Assembly: GCF_002895945.1 (NCBI RefSeq)
Contig: NZ_NPZB01000001.1
Span: forward strand, 1,600,169 to 1,664,168
Length of the DNA: 64,000 nucleotides
Direction: 5' to 3'
DNA from: Solilutibacter silvestris
GTDB taxonomy: Bacteria > Pseudomonadota > Gammaproteobacteria > Xanthomonadales > Xanthomonadaceae
The translations under genes and the position numbers were made by a program. Below the pieces are notes generated by a model, which saw only the letters and a program-made list of their open reading frames with translations, searched no databases and had not been told where the DNA came from. Below are positions 8,654-16,833 of this stretch, one piece after another; positions within the stretch are counted from its first letter, which is position 1; each line of letters begins with the position of its first letter.

Positions 8654-10342
8654 ATGAAGTCATGGGTCGGCTCGGTTCTTGGTGTTTCGATGGCAGTGTC
8701 AATGCAAGCGGAAGCACAGGTGCGCCCGCCTTCGACAGCCAACCCGCTGCAGAACCTGCCGCGCGTCGATGCGCCGACAACGCCCAAGGTCAATACGGAA
8801 GTGCAGGCCAGCGCACCGAATCCCGGGCTGGCCACGCTGCTGGAAACAGCGATCGCGCCACGCAGGTTCAATGTCGTCGGGGTACATGCGGTGCCCTTCG
8901 AGGAAGTCGCAGCCTTGTTCAGCCCGATGACGGGCAAGACCGTGCGCGTTGCCGATGTGCTTGATGCGGCCGGGAAAATCAGCGCCATTTACAAGGCGCA
9001 TGGGTACGCGCTGTCGTTCGGATTCGTGCCGACGCAGGATTTCGCCAATGGCGAGGTCAACATTGTCGTGGTCGAAGGTTACGTGGCAGATGTCGTCATC
9101 CAGGGTGATGCCGGCAACATGACGGCGAAAATTCGCGCCATCGCCGCGCACATCACCAAGGATCGGCCGCTGCGGCAGAAGACCTTCGAACGTTACCTGC
9201 AGGTACTTGGCATGTTGCCAGGTGCGCATATCGATGCCAGCGTGCCTGCACCCACGACCACCGACGGCGCGACGCGGATGGTGCTGACGGTCACGCGCAC
9301 GCGCTTCAACGCCAGCACCGGCATTGATTTCAACCATCCCGGCGTGCAGGGGTTGACGAGCCTGACCGAAAACGGATTGCTGCCTTTGGCGGAGCAGCTG
9401 AATTTCTCGACGCTGCTTCCTCCCGGCCGGGGAAATCCGCGACTGTATACGTTGAATTACGTGCAGCTGGCGGGATCGAATGGCCTGCAATTGCGTTTCA
9501 ACGGATCGCATTACGAGGGCAACCCGGATATCAACCATCAATTGCCTGATTATCTGCAACAGAACCTGCGCCAGAACCAGCTCTCGCTTTCCGCCAGTTA
9601 CCCGCTGCGACTCGACAACCACACCAACCTGTCGGTCACTGCCGGCGCATATTCCACTGGGTTGAAGCAGAGCTACACCAACACCATGACCGGTGCCAGC
9701 CTCGTGCAGCAATATGATTTGCGCGTGCTCGATGGCAAATTGGATTACGTCAAGGTCGGCGATGCGTGGATGCGAAAACTCAATCTCGAGATCGCACATG
9801 GCGTGAACGGCTTGGGGGCGAGTGCCAGCATCGTGGCGCGCGCGGGAGGTGCAGCTGTCGTCATGCCCCTTGCTCCGTCATTCACGCGCTACAACGCGAG
9901 TTTCTTGCAGAGCAATGCGTGGCCGCACCGCTTTGCCACGGTGTTCAGTGTCACCGGGCAATACAGCAAGGACACGCTGCCGACCACCGAGCAGCTGAGC
10001 TTTGGCGGCCCTCGTTATGGTCTTGCGTACGATCCCGGCGCAGTCGCGGGCGATAGCGGCTGGGGCGCGTCGTTCGAAGTGAGCAAGCGTTACGACGTGA
10101 CGGCGCGTTGGGTCAAACAGGTCAGCCCCTATCTGGTCGGGCAGTACGCGCGTGCATACCTCCATGCCGCAGGTTCGCCCGCCCTCGCCACGTTGGGCAC
10201 GGCCGGCGTCGGCGTGCGCTGGAGTGACAACCATCACTACTCGTTCGATCTCTCTCTCGCCCAACCTGTCGCCGACAAGCCACCCGGTGCCACGCATCGC
10301 TCCACGCGCGTGAATTTCGGCTTCAGTTACCAGCTTCGCTAA
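8654..10342 (+). CDS. ShlB/FhaC/HecB-family outer-membrane transporter (TpsB)
   Basis: 562-residue two-partner-secretion transporter. It has a signal peptide (SWVGSVLGVSMAVSMQAEA), then POTRA-like domains at about 70-230 (SAIYKAHGYALSFGFVPTQ and GEVNIVVVEGYVADVVI are typical of POTRA/ShlB). A C-terminal beta-barrel follows, ending in VNFGFSYQLR, with an aromatic near-terminal pattern typical of outer-membrane proteins. In this family the barrel exports a partner protein across the outer membrane. The start at 8654 (ATG AAG TCA TGG) gives a proper signal peptide. It follows the repetitive lipoprotein gene by 91 bp on the same strand. Confidence 0.85.
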   Translation: MKSWVGSVLGVSMAVSMQAEAQVRPPSTANPLQNLPRVDAPTTPKVNTEVQASAPNPGLATLLETAIAPRRFNVVGVHAVPFEEVAALFSPMTGKTVRVADVLDAAGKISAIYKAHGYALSFGFVPTQDFANGEVNIVVVEGYVADVVIQGDAGNMTAKIRAIAAHITKDRPLRQKTFERYLQVLGMLPGAHIDASVPAPTTTDGATRMVLTVTRTRFNASTGIDFNHPGVQGLTSLTENGLLPLAEQLNFSTLLPPGRGNPRLYTLNYVQLAGSNGLQLRFNGSHYEGNPDINHQLPDYLQQNLRQNQLSLSASYPLRLDNHTNLSVTAGAYSTGLKQSYTNTMTGASLVQQYDLRVLDGKLDYVKVGDAWMRKLNLEIAHGVNGLGASASIVARAGGAAVVMPLAPSFTRYNASFLQSNAWPHRFATVFSVTGQYSKDTLPTTEQLSFGGPRYGLAYDPGAVAGDSGWGASFEVSKRYDVTARWVKQVSPYLVGQYARAYLHAAGSPALATLGTAGVGVRWSDNHHYSFDLSLAQPVADKPPGATHRSTRVNFGFSYQLR

Positions 10343-10368
10343 GGCGCAAGCGCGAGCGATCAGGTTGG

Positions 10369-11307
10369 CTATGCGCGCGCCTTGGCCAGGGTCATCGAGG
10401 GCAGGGTGCCGAACACGCGGCGGTACTGTGCGGAGAATCGACCGAAGTCCCAGACGCCATACTTCGCGCAAATGCTGGCGACGGTATCTGCTGGCCTCGC
10501 CCGCCGAATGGCCGAATGAACGGCACGCAGTCGATGCAGCATCAGGTATCGATGCGGGCTGACGCCAAGACATTGGGAATAGGCCGCGTGCAGCGTGCGT
10601 TCGGAGACTTGGGCGGCCTCGCAGAGATCGCCGACGTGAATCGGCTCGTCGATGCGCTGGTCAATGATATTCATGGTGCGACGGATGATTTCCTCCCGGT
10701 CGGCGCGCGGGCGTCCCAGATCAGCCGGAGCTGCTGGTTGCGCGGCTTCCAGGAGAACGCGGATGGACTCCAGGAGTTGCTGGCAAAGGCTCTCGCGGAT
10801 CAGTGGATCCTGCAACGCCTGTGGTTCGACCGTGTCGACATGCAGGATCGAACGGAGCAGGACCAGCAATCGCGGGATGGCATCCGGGCTGGCATTGATG
10901 ATCGCATTCGATGGCGTGTCGAACAACTGCGGATACACCGCCCGCAAATACGGGACACGTTGCGCATCGATGGAAATGGCCAAGGTCCGCACGCCGCCAT
11001 AGCGGATGCCATGGTATTCCTGTTCGGGAGCCAGCCAGGCAAACGTTTCGTTGCTCAATGAGGTGCCGTTGAGTGCAAAGCACCCGCCCTTCGACAGCGG
11101 CAGCGCCAGGCCGAACCTCCCCGGGGAAAACGCGCCACGGAAGACGCAATCGGAGCCGAACTGCACGAGCATGATCTGGATCGCATCGAGGTCGACGACG
11201 CGAAGGCGCCACTCATGATCCGTGCAATTGGTGACGACGTAATGGCCATCCACGCCACACAGGGCGGATTCGAATTCATCGAGCTGGGTCGTGGTCAGCC
11301 TGATCAT
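10369..11307 (-). CDS. AraC-family transcriptional regulator
   Basis: 312 residues. The C-terminal 100 residues form the double helix-turn-helix of AraC/XylS: VGDLCEAAQVSERTLHAAY, LGVSPHRYLMLHRLRAV and CAKYGVWDFGRFSAQYRRVF. The N-terminal 200 residues are a probable sensing domain without a recognised ligand. The ATG at 11307 (MIRLTTTQLDEFES) was taken as start; the in-frame extension upstream is proline-rich and unconvincing. Convergent with the TpsB gene (27 bp apart); whether it controls the neighbouring surface-protein pair is unknown. Confidence 0.85.
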   Translation of the reverse strand: MIRLTTTQLDEFESALCGVDGHYVVTNCTDHEWRLRVVDLDAIQIMLVQFGSDCVFRGAFSPGRFGLALPLSKGGCFALNGTSLSNETFAWLAPEQEYHGIRYGGVRTLAISIDAQRVPYLRAVYPQLFDTPSNAIINASPDAIPRLLVLLRSILHVDTVEPQALQDPLIRESLCQQLLESIRVLLEAAQPAAPADLGRPRADREEIIRRTMNIIDQRIDEPIHVGDLCEAAQVSERTLHAAYSQCLGVSPHRYLMLHRLRAVHSAIRRARPADTVASICAKYGVWDFGRFSAQYRRVFGTLPSMTLAKARA

Positions 11308-11527
11308 GCCATCCGTCCGGGAAACTGGATGTGGCTTTTCATGCGACGGGAGGCCGAATGGAGGTCCCGCCAGGGACGTTGTTCCAGGATCACGTGCCAC
11401 CCCCTGAGAACTGTGAACGCAAGCACCAAATGACCTGCATGAACAATTAATACTTAACGATTAAGCTGTCAAGGGGATGTGAGGCTGGGTGCGGAGTCGC
11501 AGGGATGCATGGTCGGGCCGGCCGGCA

Positions 11528-11680
11528 CATTGCGCCCCAGTTAACCCAGCAGTCGTCGATGTCGATATGGCGGTAGCCGGCGTCCTTCAGGCCGAGCTCG
11601 ACGAATTTGTCGGCGATGCCGCGGATCATCGCCTCATTGAATTCGGCGCGACAATGAGCAGTCGATGCATTGCGGTTTCC
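11528..11680 (-). pseudogene. Remnant of a GH27 alpha-galactosidase
   Basis: Minus-strand translation reads FNEAMIRGIADKF, then LGLKDAGYRHIDIDDCWVN. This matches the N-terminal part of family GH27 alpha-galactosidases, where NExxIRxxAD and DAGYxxxxIDDCW are conserved and form part of the substrate pocket. Homology stops after about 50 residues and the frame runs into unrelated sequence, so it is a decayed fragment. It fills most of the gap between the AraC gene and the next lipoprotein gene (11308-11762). Confidence 0.55.
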
Positions 11681-11762
11681 TCCGGAAAGGATGGCGCGCC
11701 GCCGAACGGGTTGATCACAGCCATGATTTAATCATCATATAAATATGATGGATTCGCCCGTA

Positions 11763-12557
11763 ATGACTCGAAACTCGGTATCGATGAGGGCTTTTTTCAC
11801 CATGGCAGCGCTGCTGGGCGTGGCCGGCTGCGCCATGAGCGGGACTGGTGGGCCTCGCGGGCGGGACATTGTCCTTCCCGAAACCTTCGTGATCGGCCCC
11901 GCCTCGGGTGATCCCCATTCGCACGCCGCCTTTCCGGGAGTCCCGAATGACGTGGTGAAGGTGTCGTCGCGCTTGCGCATCACCAGGGCGATCGATCACG
12001 GACTCAATTTCTTCGCCATCCAGGTCAATTTCCCGAACCGGACCTGGGCACACGGCGGACTGCAGCTGGTGGATGGCGGCAGATACCAGATGAACTGGGG
12101 TGGGCTCGTGAATCGTGGCGGGGGTTCCGCCGACTACCAGAAGGAAGATCCGGCGTCGGATCTCACACAGATGCAGAACGGACCGGATCGCGAGCGCAGT
12201 GCTCGGTACGACTGGGCCGTCGGCAAGGAATACATCCTCACGATCGAACGGGGAAAGCAGATTGATTTCCCGCCCGGGAATTACGTCTTCATCGGTTCCG
12301 GGCCATCTGTTCCAGTACCCAATCAGCGGGTCTTGTGGGAGTGGAAATTCACTCTGGCACCGGCTGATGGCACGGGCCCGATCCAGATTTCCACGCTTTA
12401 CGATGCTGCGGATCGCATCGCCAGCTTCTATCTCTGGAACGAATGTGGATATGGCTCGTGCGGCCAGGGGCAGAGTGCGACGTGGTCGATGCCGGTCTAT
12501 GCGCGACTGGGTGCAGCGAATGAGGAGATCCAGACCCGGACACTGAAACGGTTCTGA
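11763..12557 (+). CDS. Putative secreted lipoprotein of unknown function
   Basis: About 264 residues. The N-terminus MTRNSVSMRAFFTMAALLGVAGC is a lipoprotein signal with lipobox GVAGC. The mature part is rich in aromatic residues and beta-strand-like segments (NFFAIQVNFPNRTWAHGG, YQMNWGGLVNRGGG, WSMPVYARLG). Two cysteines near the C-terminus (NECGYGSCGQG) could form a disulfide. No family is recognised; a carbohydrate-binding or beta-sandwich fold is a guess. Alternative starts are 11745 and 11784; none has a strong RBS. It is the last chromosomal gene before the tRNA-Pro fragment. Confidence 0.65.
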   Translation: MTRNSVSMRAFFTMAALLGVAGCAMSGTGGPRGRDIVLPETFVIGPASGDPHSHAAFPGVPNDVVKVSSRLRITRAIDHGLNFFAIQVNFPNRTWAHGGLQLVDGGRYQMNWGGLVNRGGGSADYQKEDPASDLTQMQNGPDRERSARYDWAVGKEYILTIERGKQIDFPPGNYVFIGSGPSVPVPNQRVLWEWKFTLAPADGTGPIQISTLYDAADRIASFYLWNECGYGSCGQGQSATWSMPVYARLGAANEEIQTRTLKRF

Positions 12558-12586
12558 CGGTTCGGCTTCGCTGCCGGTGCAACGAA

Positions 12587-12610
12587 AAAACCGCCTCTCG
12601 GCGGCTTTTC
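12587..12610. terminator. Rho-independent terminator after the lipoprotein gene
   Basis: Stem CCGCC / GGCGG (12591-12595, 12600-12604) flanked by an A run before and CTTTT after, about 30 bp past the stop. Confidence 0.75.
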
Positions 12611-12629
12611 GGCAAACAGCTTGTTTTGT

Positions 12630-12676
12630 TGGTCGGGGAGACAGGATTCGAACATGCGACCTCTACGTCCCGAACG
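12630..12676 (-). other. 3' half of tRNA-Pro(CGG): attachment site of the integrated element
   Basis: On the minus strand this gives the 3' 47 nt of a proline tRNA: anticodon loop TTCGGGA (anticodon CGG), the 3' side of the anticodon stem CGTAG, variable loop, T-loop TTCGAAT, 3' acceptor strand CTCCCCG, discriminator A and CCA. The 5' half is absent; upstream sequence does not pair. One T-stem pair is broken (GCATG where GCAGG would pair with CCTGT). A partial tRNA 3' end beside a tyrosine integrase gene is the usual footprint of site-specific integration. From its orientation the intact tRNA should lie at the right end of the element, but I do not see it in this window. Confidence 0.75.
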
Positions 12677-12814
12677 GGATTTTTAGAGGTTACAGATCAA
12701 GCAATTAGACGTTAAGTAATTGATTTATAAGAAGGCGATATGCCGCGGAATTTCGCGGTATGATGCTTTTTGCAGGACATTTGCAGGACGTGCTGCATAA
12801 CCGGAGAAGCAGGT

Positions 12815-14050
12815 ATGCCGCGAATTATCCGCGAGCCGTTGACGCTGAAAGTCATCAATCAGGCCAAGCCGACCGGCAAGCTGTACCGGCTGCGCGATGC
12901 CACTGTTCCTGGACTTCTGCTGCGCGTTACACCGGCAGGAACGAAGGTTTGGGCTATCACGTGGGGAAGGGGGCAGGAGCGTGTCATCGGGACGTACCCT
13001 GTCATGACGCTGGAGGGAGCGCGGGAGGCCGCACGTCGGGAGTTGGGGGAAGCCGCAGAGCATGGCGCTCCGGTGGCTGTGGTGGAGGCTCGCAAGCCGG
13101 CCAGCGAGAAGCCAATCACTCTCGGTGACTTCATCCGTGATCATTTCGCCCCATGGGCGCTGGCCAACCAAAAGCAGGGGCAGGCGACCGTGGATGCGTT
13201 GGAAGCGTGCTTTGGCGGTCTCTACGAACGTGAACTGCGAAGTATCGCCGCGTTCGATATTGAGCGATTCAAGACTGCACGCAAGAAGCACGGGATCAAG
13301 CCGGCGACGATCAATCGCGACCTTGACCGTATTCGCAAGGTGTATTCCTGTGCTTTCGAGTGGGATTTTCTGACCGAGCATCCACTGAGGAAGGTCAAGC
13401 GGATCAAAGTGGACAATGTCCGCGTGCGCTACTTGAGCGACAGCGAAGATAAAGAGCTACGAAAGGCTCTGGCTGCGCGCGAAGTTGAGCGTAGGGCGAG
13501 CCGGGTTCGGCACAACGCATGGCATGAGGAAAGAGGTAGCGTTGGGCATCCTCAATGGCCGAAGGATGGCTACACCGACCATATCGTGCCCATGGTGTTG
13601 CTGGCGCTGAATACGGGTCTTCGCCGTGGCGAACTGTTCGGGTTGGAATGGGGCAACTTGAACCTGCAGGCGCGTCTACTTACTGTTGAGGCGGGTAACG
13701 CGAAGTCCGGAAAAACCCGCCATTTGCCACTAAATGATGACGCCATGAGGATGTTGAAGCAGTGGAAAAAGCAGGGGGACGGCAAAGGGTTGGTCTTCCC
13801 GTCGTCAAGCGGAGCGAGGTTCAACAATATCAACAAGGCATGGAGCGGCATCGTTGCAGCAGCAAAGCTGCCGGATTTCAATTTCCACGATCTGCGGCAC
13901 GATTTCGCCAGCAAGCTGGTTATGGCCGGCGTGGATTTGAATACCGTTCGTGAGCTACTTGGGCATGCGGACATCAAGATGACATTGCGTTACGCGCATT
14001 TGGCCCCAGGCAAGCTGGCCGATGCAGTTTCAAGGATCAATCGGACCTAG
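12815..14050 (+). CDS. int: Tyrosine-type integrase of the genomic element
   Basis: 411 residues (start MPRIIREPLTLKVINQ; an upstream ATG at 12770 lacks an RBS). The N-terminal half resembles P4-type arm-binding and SAM-like core-binding domains. The catalytic domain has the tyrosine-recombinase residues: Arg in NTGLRRGELFGLEW, HxxR in FHDLRHDFASKL, His in LLGHADIKMTLRYAH, and the nucleophile Tyr in the same motif. It lies next to the tRNA-Pro fragment and is the probable enzyme for integration there. It overlaps the convergent downstream gene by 21 bp. Confidence 0.93.
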   Translation: MPRIIREPLTLKVINQAKPTGKLYRLRDATVPGLLLRVTPAGTKVWAITWGRGQERVIGTYPVMTLEGAREAARRELGEAAEHGAPVAVVEARKPASEKPITLGDFIRDHFAPWALANQKQGQATVDALEACFGGLYERELRSIAAFDIERFKTARKKHGIKPATINRDLDRIRKVYSCAFEWDFLTEHPLRKVKRIKVDNVRVRYLSDSEDKELRKALAAREVERRASRVRHNAWHEERGSVGHPQWPKDGYTDHIVPMVLLALNTGLRRGELFGLEWGNLNLQARLLTVEAGNAKSGKTRHLPLNDDAMRMLKQWKKQGDGKGLVFPSSSGARFNNINKAWSGIVAAAKLPDFNFHDLRHDFASKLVMAGVDLNTVRELLGHADIKMTLRYAHLAPGKLADAVSRINRT

Positions 14051-14767
14051 TTTCGAATCTGCTTGATTGGATAGCTTCTTCTTTCGTCTCGCCCTGTAAT
14101 TCTGATCTGCTGATATCGCCATGAAGTTCTTGACGCTAGATGTACGAATTTTCGGGGCTGGCTTGAGACGATCATAAATATGCAAAGTGCCATACTCGGT
14201 ATCCAGAGTTTCGAGGGCATAGCCGATCAAGCCAGTGATCACCTGGTTCAAGCTGCCCTCCGATTGCTTTTTCAGTCTGTCGTGTAACGCCGCTGGCAAC
14301 CTGAGCTGCAACTTCACAATTTTCTCGCTTGGGAACCTCTTGCCGTGCACCTTGGCTGATAGTGTTTGATCCCAACGTGCAGCTGGCATCCATCCGATGC
14401 GAGGAACGCTCACTTTCAAGCGATAGCGTGTGTCTGCATCTATTTGTTCCAGCCGTCGTTCCTCCCATTCCCAGAACTCATTCGGATAATCAGGAGTTTC
14501 GCCGTAATCGACACCACCCTTGAGCTTGAATTCTTCTTGTCCATGCTTGGCATCGGAGTTTTTGAATAAGAAACTCAGATATTCGGACCTTCCTTTCTCT
14601 TGGAGAACTGCGTAAGCATCCGCTGCGTATGGGAACTCATTCATCCAATCATAGAGCGTCGATTCGTGAATGCTGTGTCGTCTGGCCACAGCTACCTTGT
14701 CCCAGTTTCCAGACATGGCTTCAGCCAGGATTCGAATTTTCTCATCGGTGCTGCGGTGTTTGCCCAT
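14030..14767 (-). CDS. HTH/ribbon-helix-helix-like DNA-binding protein, unknown role
   Basis: 245 residues. The N-terminus MGKHRSTDEKIRILAEAM, followed by KVAVARRHSIHESTLYDW, looks like a transposase-type or Trp-repressor-like helix-turn-helix. A second segment at about 170-210 (IVKLQLRLPAALHDRLKKQS, then LNQVITGLIGYAL) resembles an Arc-type ribbon-helix-helix. The C-terminus is basic. The ATG at 14767 has a GAGGA RBS, which decided the start. No family name is recognised; it could regulate excision or the integrase. AT-richer than the core genome. Confidence 0.6.
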   Translation of the reverse strand: MGKHRSTDEKIRILAEAMSGNWDKVAVARRHSIHESTLYDWMNEFPYAADAYAVLQEKGRSEYLSFLFKNSDAKHGQEEFKLKGGVDYGETPDYPNEFWEWEERRLEQIDADTRYRLKVSVPRIGWMPAARWDQTLSAKVHGKRFPSEKIVKLQLRLPAALHDRLKKQSEGSLNQVITGLIGYALETLDTEYGTLHIYDRLKPAPKIRTSSVKNFMAISADQNYRARRKKKLSNQADSKLGPIDP

Positions 14768-14965
14768 GGTGTCCTCACGGCGAGTGACGGCTCGGTTTTT
14801 GTATCTGGATTTTACGTCTGTAGTCACCTGTAATGTTAGCAAATATATGAAAATATAGCCTTTTTAATCGAATTATTAACAGATTCATCGGCTTGGAAAT
14901 TATAGGTTGATTTCGCGGATCTCCGCGGGCTACGGTCGGTGCACGTCAATCGCAGATGTGCAGCC

Positions 14966-15226
14966 ATGGCAAAAGACTTCGATCCATCTCACAGGATTCC
15001 GCCGCTCAAATGGAGTCTCGCCCAGATTCGGGAGGCTACTGGCGAGTCGATGCAGGTGATCTTCGACGCCATTCGCCTCGGACACCTCGATACCTTTCTA
15101 TGCGGCCGAAGACGTTTCGCTCGCCCAGAAGCCGTTGCCCGTTGGATCGATTTCCTGGAAGCCCGCAGCAAGGCAGGTCACCCAGTTGTCTACCGTGCCC
15201 GCCAGTACGATCACGAGAGGGGCTGA
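14966..15226 (+). CDS. Small putative DNA-binding protein (excisionase/HTH-like)
   Basis: 86 residues: MAKDFDPSHRIPPLKW, then SLAQIREATGESMQVIFDAI and RRRFARPEAVARWIDFLEARS. The pattern of a short HTH followed by a 'wing' resembles MerR/excisionase-like helix-turn-helix domains, but the match is weak. An in-frame start at 14939 is possible. It is followed 2 bp later by the next gene, and four plus-strand genes here are packed like an operon. Confidence 0.55.
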   Translation: MAKDFDPSHRIPPLKWSLAQIREATGESMQVIFDAIRLGHLDTFLCGRRRFARPEAVARWIDFLEARSKAGHPVVYRARQYDHERG

Positions 15227-15228
15227 CC

Positions 15229-15564
15229 GTGGCAAAGAAACTGCCTGCTGTTGACTGGTCGTTACTTCCTCTGCTTTTGACCAATGAACTTGTTGCTCAA
15301 GTGCTCTCCAAGGCGGTGCGCACAGTACAGGATGATGCCACCCGAGCGCCGTGGCGGTTGCCACCGCGCGTAGCAATAGAAGGCTCCAACAGTGTGCGAT
15401 ACGACCGAGATGCCTTTCGCCGCTGGCTCGAAGAACGGATAGTGGGGGACATTCCGAATCCGGTTTTCTCGCCTCGTCCAGGTCGCTCGAAGGGAACAAC
15501 GGTGGAGGCAATGCGTGCGCGCAGAGAATGCCAGCGTAAGGCTGCGAGTGAAGGCGTTGTATGA
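15229..15564 (+). CDS. Small hypothetical protein in the mobilizable element
   Basis: 111 residues from a GTG at 15229 (MAKKLPAVDWSLLPLLL). It contains LTNELVAQVLSKAVRTVQD and NSVRYDRDAFRRWLEERI, similar in layout to the preceding gene (an HTH-like part, then a basic part followed by RRWLEE). The two may be related DNA-binding proteins. Its stop overlaps the next start as ATGA (15561-15564). No family recognised. Confidence 0.55.
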   Translation: MAKKLPAVDWSLLPLLLTNELVAQVLSKAVRTVQDDATRAPWRLPPRVAIEGSNSVRYDRDAFRRWLEERIVGDIPNPVFSPRPGRSKGTTVEAMRARRECQRKAASEGVV

Positions 15565-16388
15565 GCAACTTGCTCATGGGGCAGGTGTTCCAACTTGATC
15601 TGGAACCATCGATCAAGCTGGTCCTCATGGGGCTGGCAGATGCAGCTGATGACCGCGGTGGCAGCTGTTTCCCCGCTGTCGCGACCATTGCCAGAAAGGC
15701 GTCAATCAGTGAGCGTCAAGCGCAGAGAAACTTGAAGTTGTTGAGAGAGGCAGGCTGGTGCTACATCGAGAGCCATAAAAATGGCGGACGCTGCACCCGT
15801 CGCTATCGACTTAATGTCGGGAAACTTAGGGAAAAATCTGACGATGCGATGAGGGGTGACAAATTGTCATCCCTGAAGGCATCGAACGAGCGCCGTCACG
15901 AGCGTCACCCCAGCGGCGACGTCTCTGGCACTGCTGCGGTGACATGTGCGCCACCCGAACTACCAGCCGAACTATCAGTAAAAATTACTACCAGAGACTT
16001 GGTCTGGCCACAGGCATTGGAAGAGGGGCAGGTAGTAGTAGTGGAAAGACTCATCTCAGAGCAGGAGCTGGATGACCAGCAGCAACTTCTGGATGAGCTG
16101 GCCGGAGCGCTTGCAAGCACAAACCAACCGCGGAGGTTGGCTAGCTGGATGCGTGCGCTGGTCGGTCGTGTTCAAGGAGGAACCTTCGTTCCTGACCTTG
16201 GTTTAGCGGTGGCCACAGCCCGGGCTCGTCGGGCCCAAGAGAAAGCCGAGCAGCAGCAGCGGATGGAAGAACGGCGGCGCGAAGAGGAGAGAAGGAATGC
16301 TCCTGAAGTGCGCGCTCGCAGCGAGGAAAGCCGCAAGAACGCAATGAACGAAATTTCAAAACAACTAAGGAGGAACAATGACAATTGA
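15561..16388 (+). CDS. Helix-turn-helix protein, probable replication-initiation type
   Basis: 275 residues. The N-terminal 90 residues form a winged helix (LEPSIKLVLMGLADAADDRG, FPAVATIARKASISERQAQR, LREAGWCYIESHKNGG). This is the arrangement seen in HTH_36-type proteins of phages and plasmid replication modules. The C-terminal third is a long charged helix (EEERRNAPEVRARSEESRK) likely to be coiled coil. Coupled by ATGA to the gene before it, and overlapping the next start by 11 bp. Role in replication or control of the element is inferred. Confidence 0.6.
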   Translation: MSNLLMGQVFQLDLEPSIKLVLMGLADAADDRGGSCFPAVATIARKASISERQAQRNLKLLREAGWCYIESHKNGGRCTRRYRLNVGKLREKSDDAMRGDKLSSLKASNERRHERHPSGDVSGTAAVTCAPPELPAELSVKITTRDLVWPQALEEGQVVVVERLISEQELDDQQQLLDELAGALASTNQPRRLASWMRALVGRVQGGTFVPDLGLAVATARARRAQEKAEQQQRMEERRREEERRNAPEVRARSEESRKNAMNEISKQLRRNNDN

Positions 16389-16800
16389 ACAGAAGGTGAT
16401 GGAAAAGCTGGCATCGATGCCTAGCGAGGTGTCAAAGGAAGAACAGGAGCGGGATGAAAGGGCTGCAATCGGAACTGCAAGCTGGGCCAAGGACTACCAG
16501 GATTGGATCGACCGAGGAGCCGACTTGGACGATGCTCTGGAGCCTGAGGTGCTGGCAATCGCCGATTTGCCAGATTCACAGTTCCAACTCGTGGCCGGCA
16601 TTGCAGGTTGTGTCGACCAAAAGACGCAGGAAGATTTCGTCAAGTCAGTCGAACCACTGGCGCTCCGCGAGCTTGAAGTTTGGTACGAAACGCTCAAGGA
16701 TCAAATTATCGAGGAAGGAGAAGATGAGGCTGATCCCCGGGATCCGGCACTGCGGCCCCGACCTCGAAAAAAGGGGCGAGGGTTTGTGAATGACTGGTGA
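16378..16800 (+). CDS. Hypothetical acidic protein
   Basis: 140 residues, acidic in the middle and with a basic tail (RPRPRKKGRGFVNDW). It contains a helical stretch IEQKVMEKLASMPSEVSKEE and ALRELEVWYETLKDQIIEEG. No family is recognised. Last gene of the four-gene run 14966-16800, followed at once by a strong terminator. Confidence 0.55.
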   Translation: MTIEQKVMEKLASMPSEVSKEEQERDERAAIGTASWAKDYQDWIDRGADLDDALEPEVLAIADLPDSQFQLVAGIAGCVDQKTQEDFVKSVEPLALRELEVWYETLKDQIIEEGEDEADPRDPALRPRPRKKGRGFVNDW

Positions 16801-16807
16801 GTTAATG

Positions 16808-16833
16808 ACGGCCCCTACGGGGGCCGTTGTTTT
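16808..16833. terminator. Bidirectional terminator between convergent genes
   Basis: Stem ACGGCCCC / GGGGCCGT (16808-16815, 16820-16827) followed by TGTTTT. It ends the upstream plus-strand run and sits at the 3' end of the minus-strand relaxase gene. Confidence 0.75.

Noticed and set aside
7249..8988. Long minus-strand open frame opposite the repetitive lipoprotein gene
   Set aside because: It mirrors the GC-rich repeat DNA, has no RBS or recognisable domain, and the plus-strand gene has a signal peptide and strong RBS.
12630..12720. Intact tRNA gene
   Set aside because: Only the 3' half of tRNA-Pro is present; the sequence on the 5' side does not pair with the acceptor or anticodon stems.
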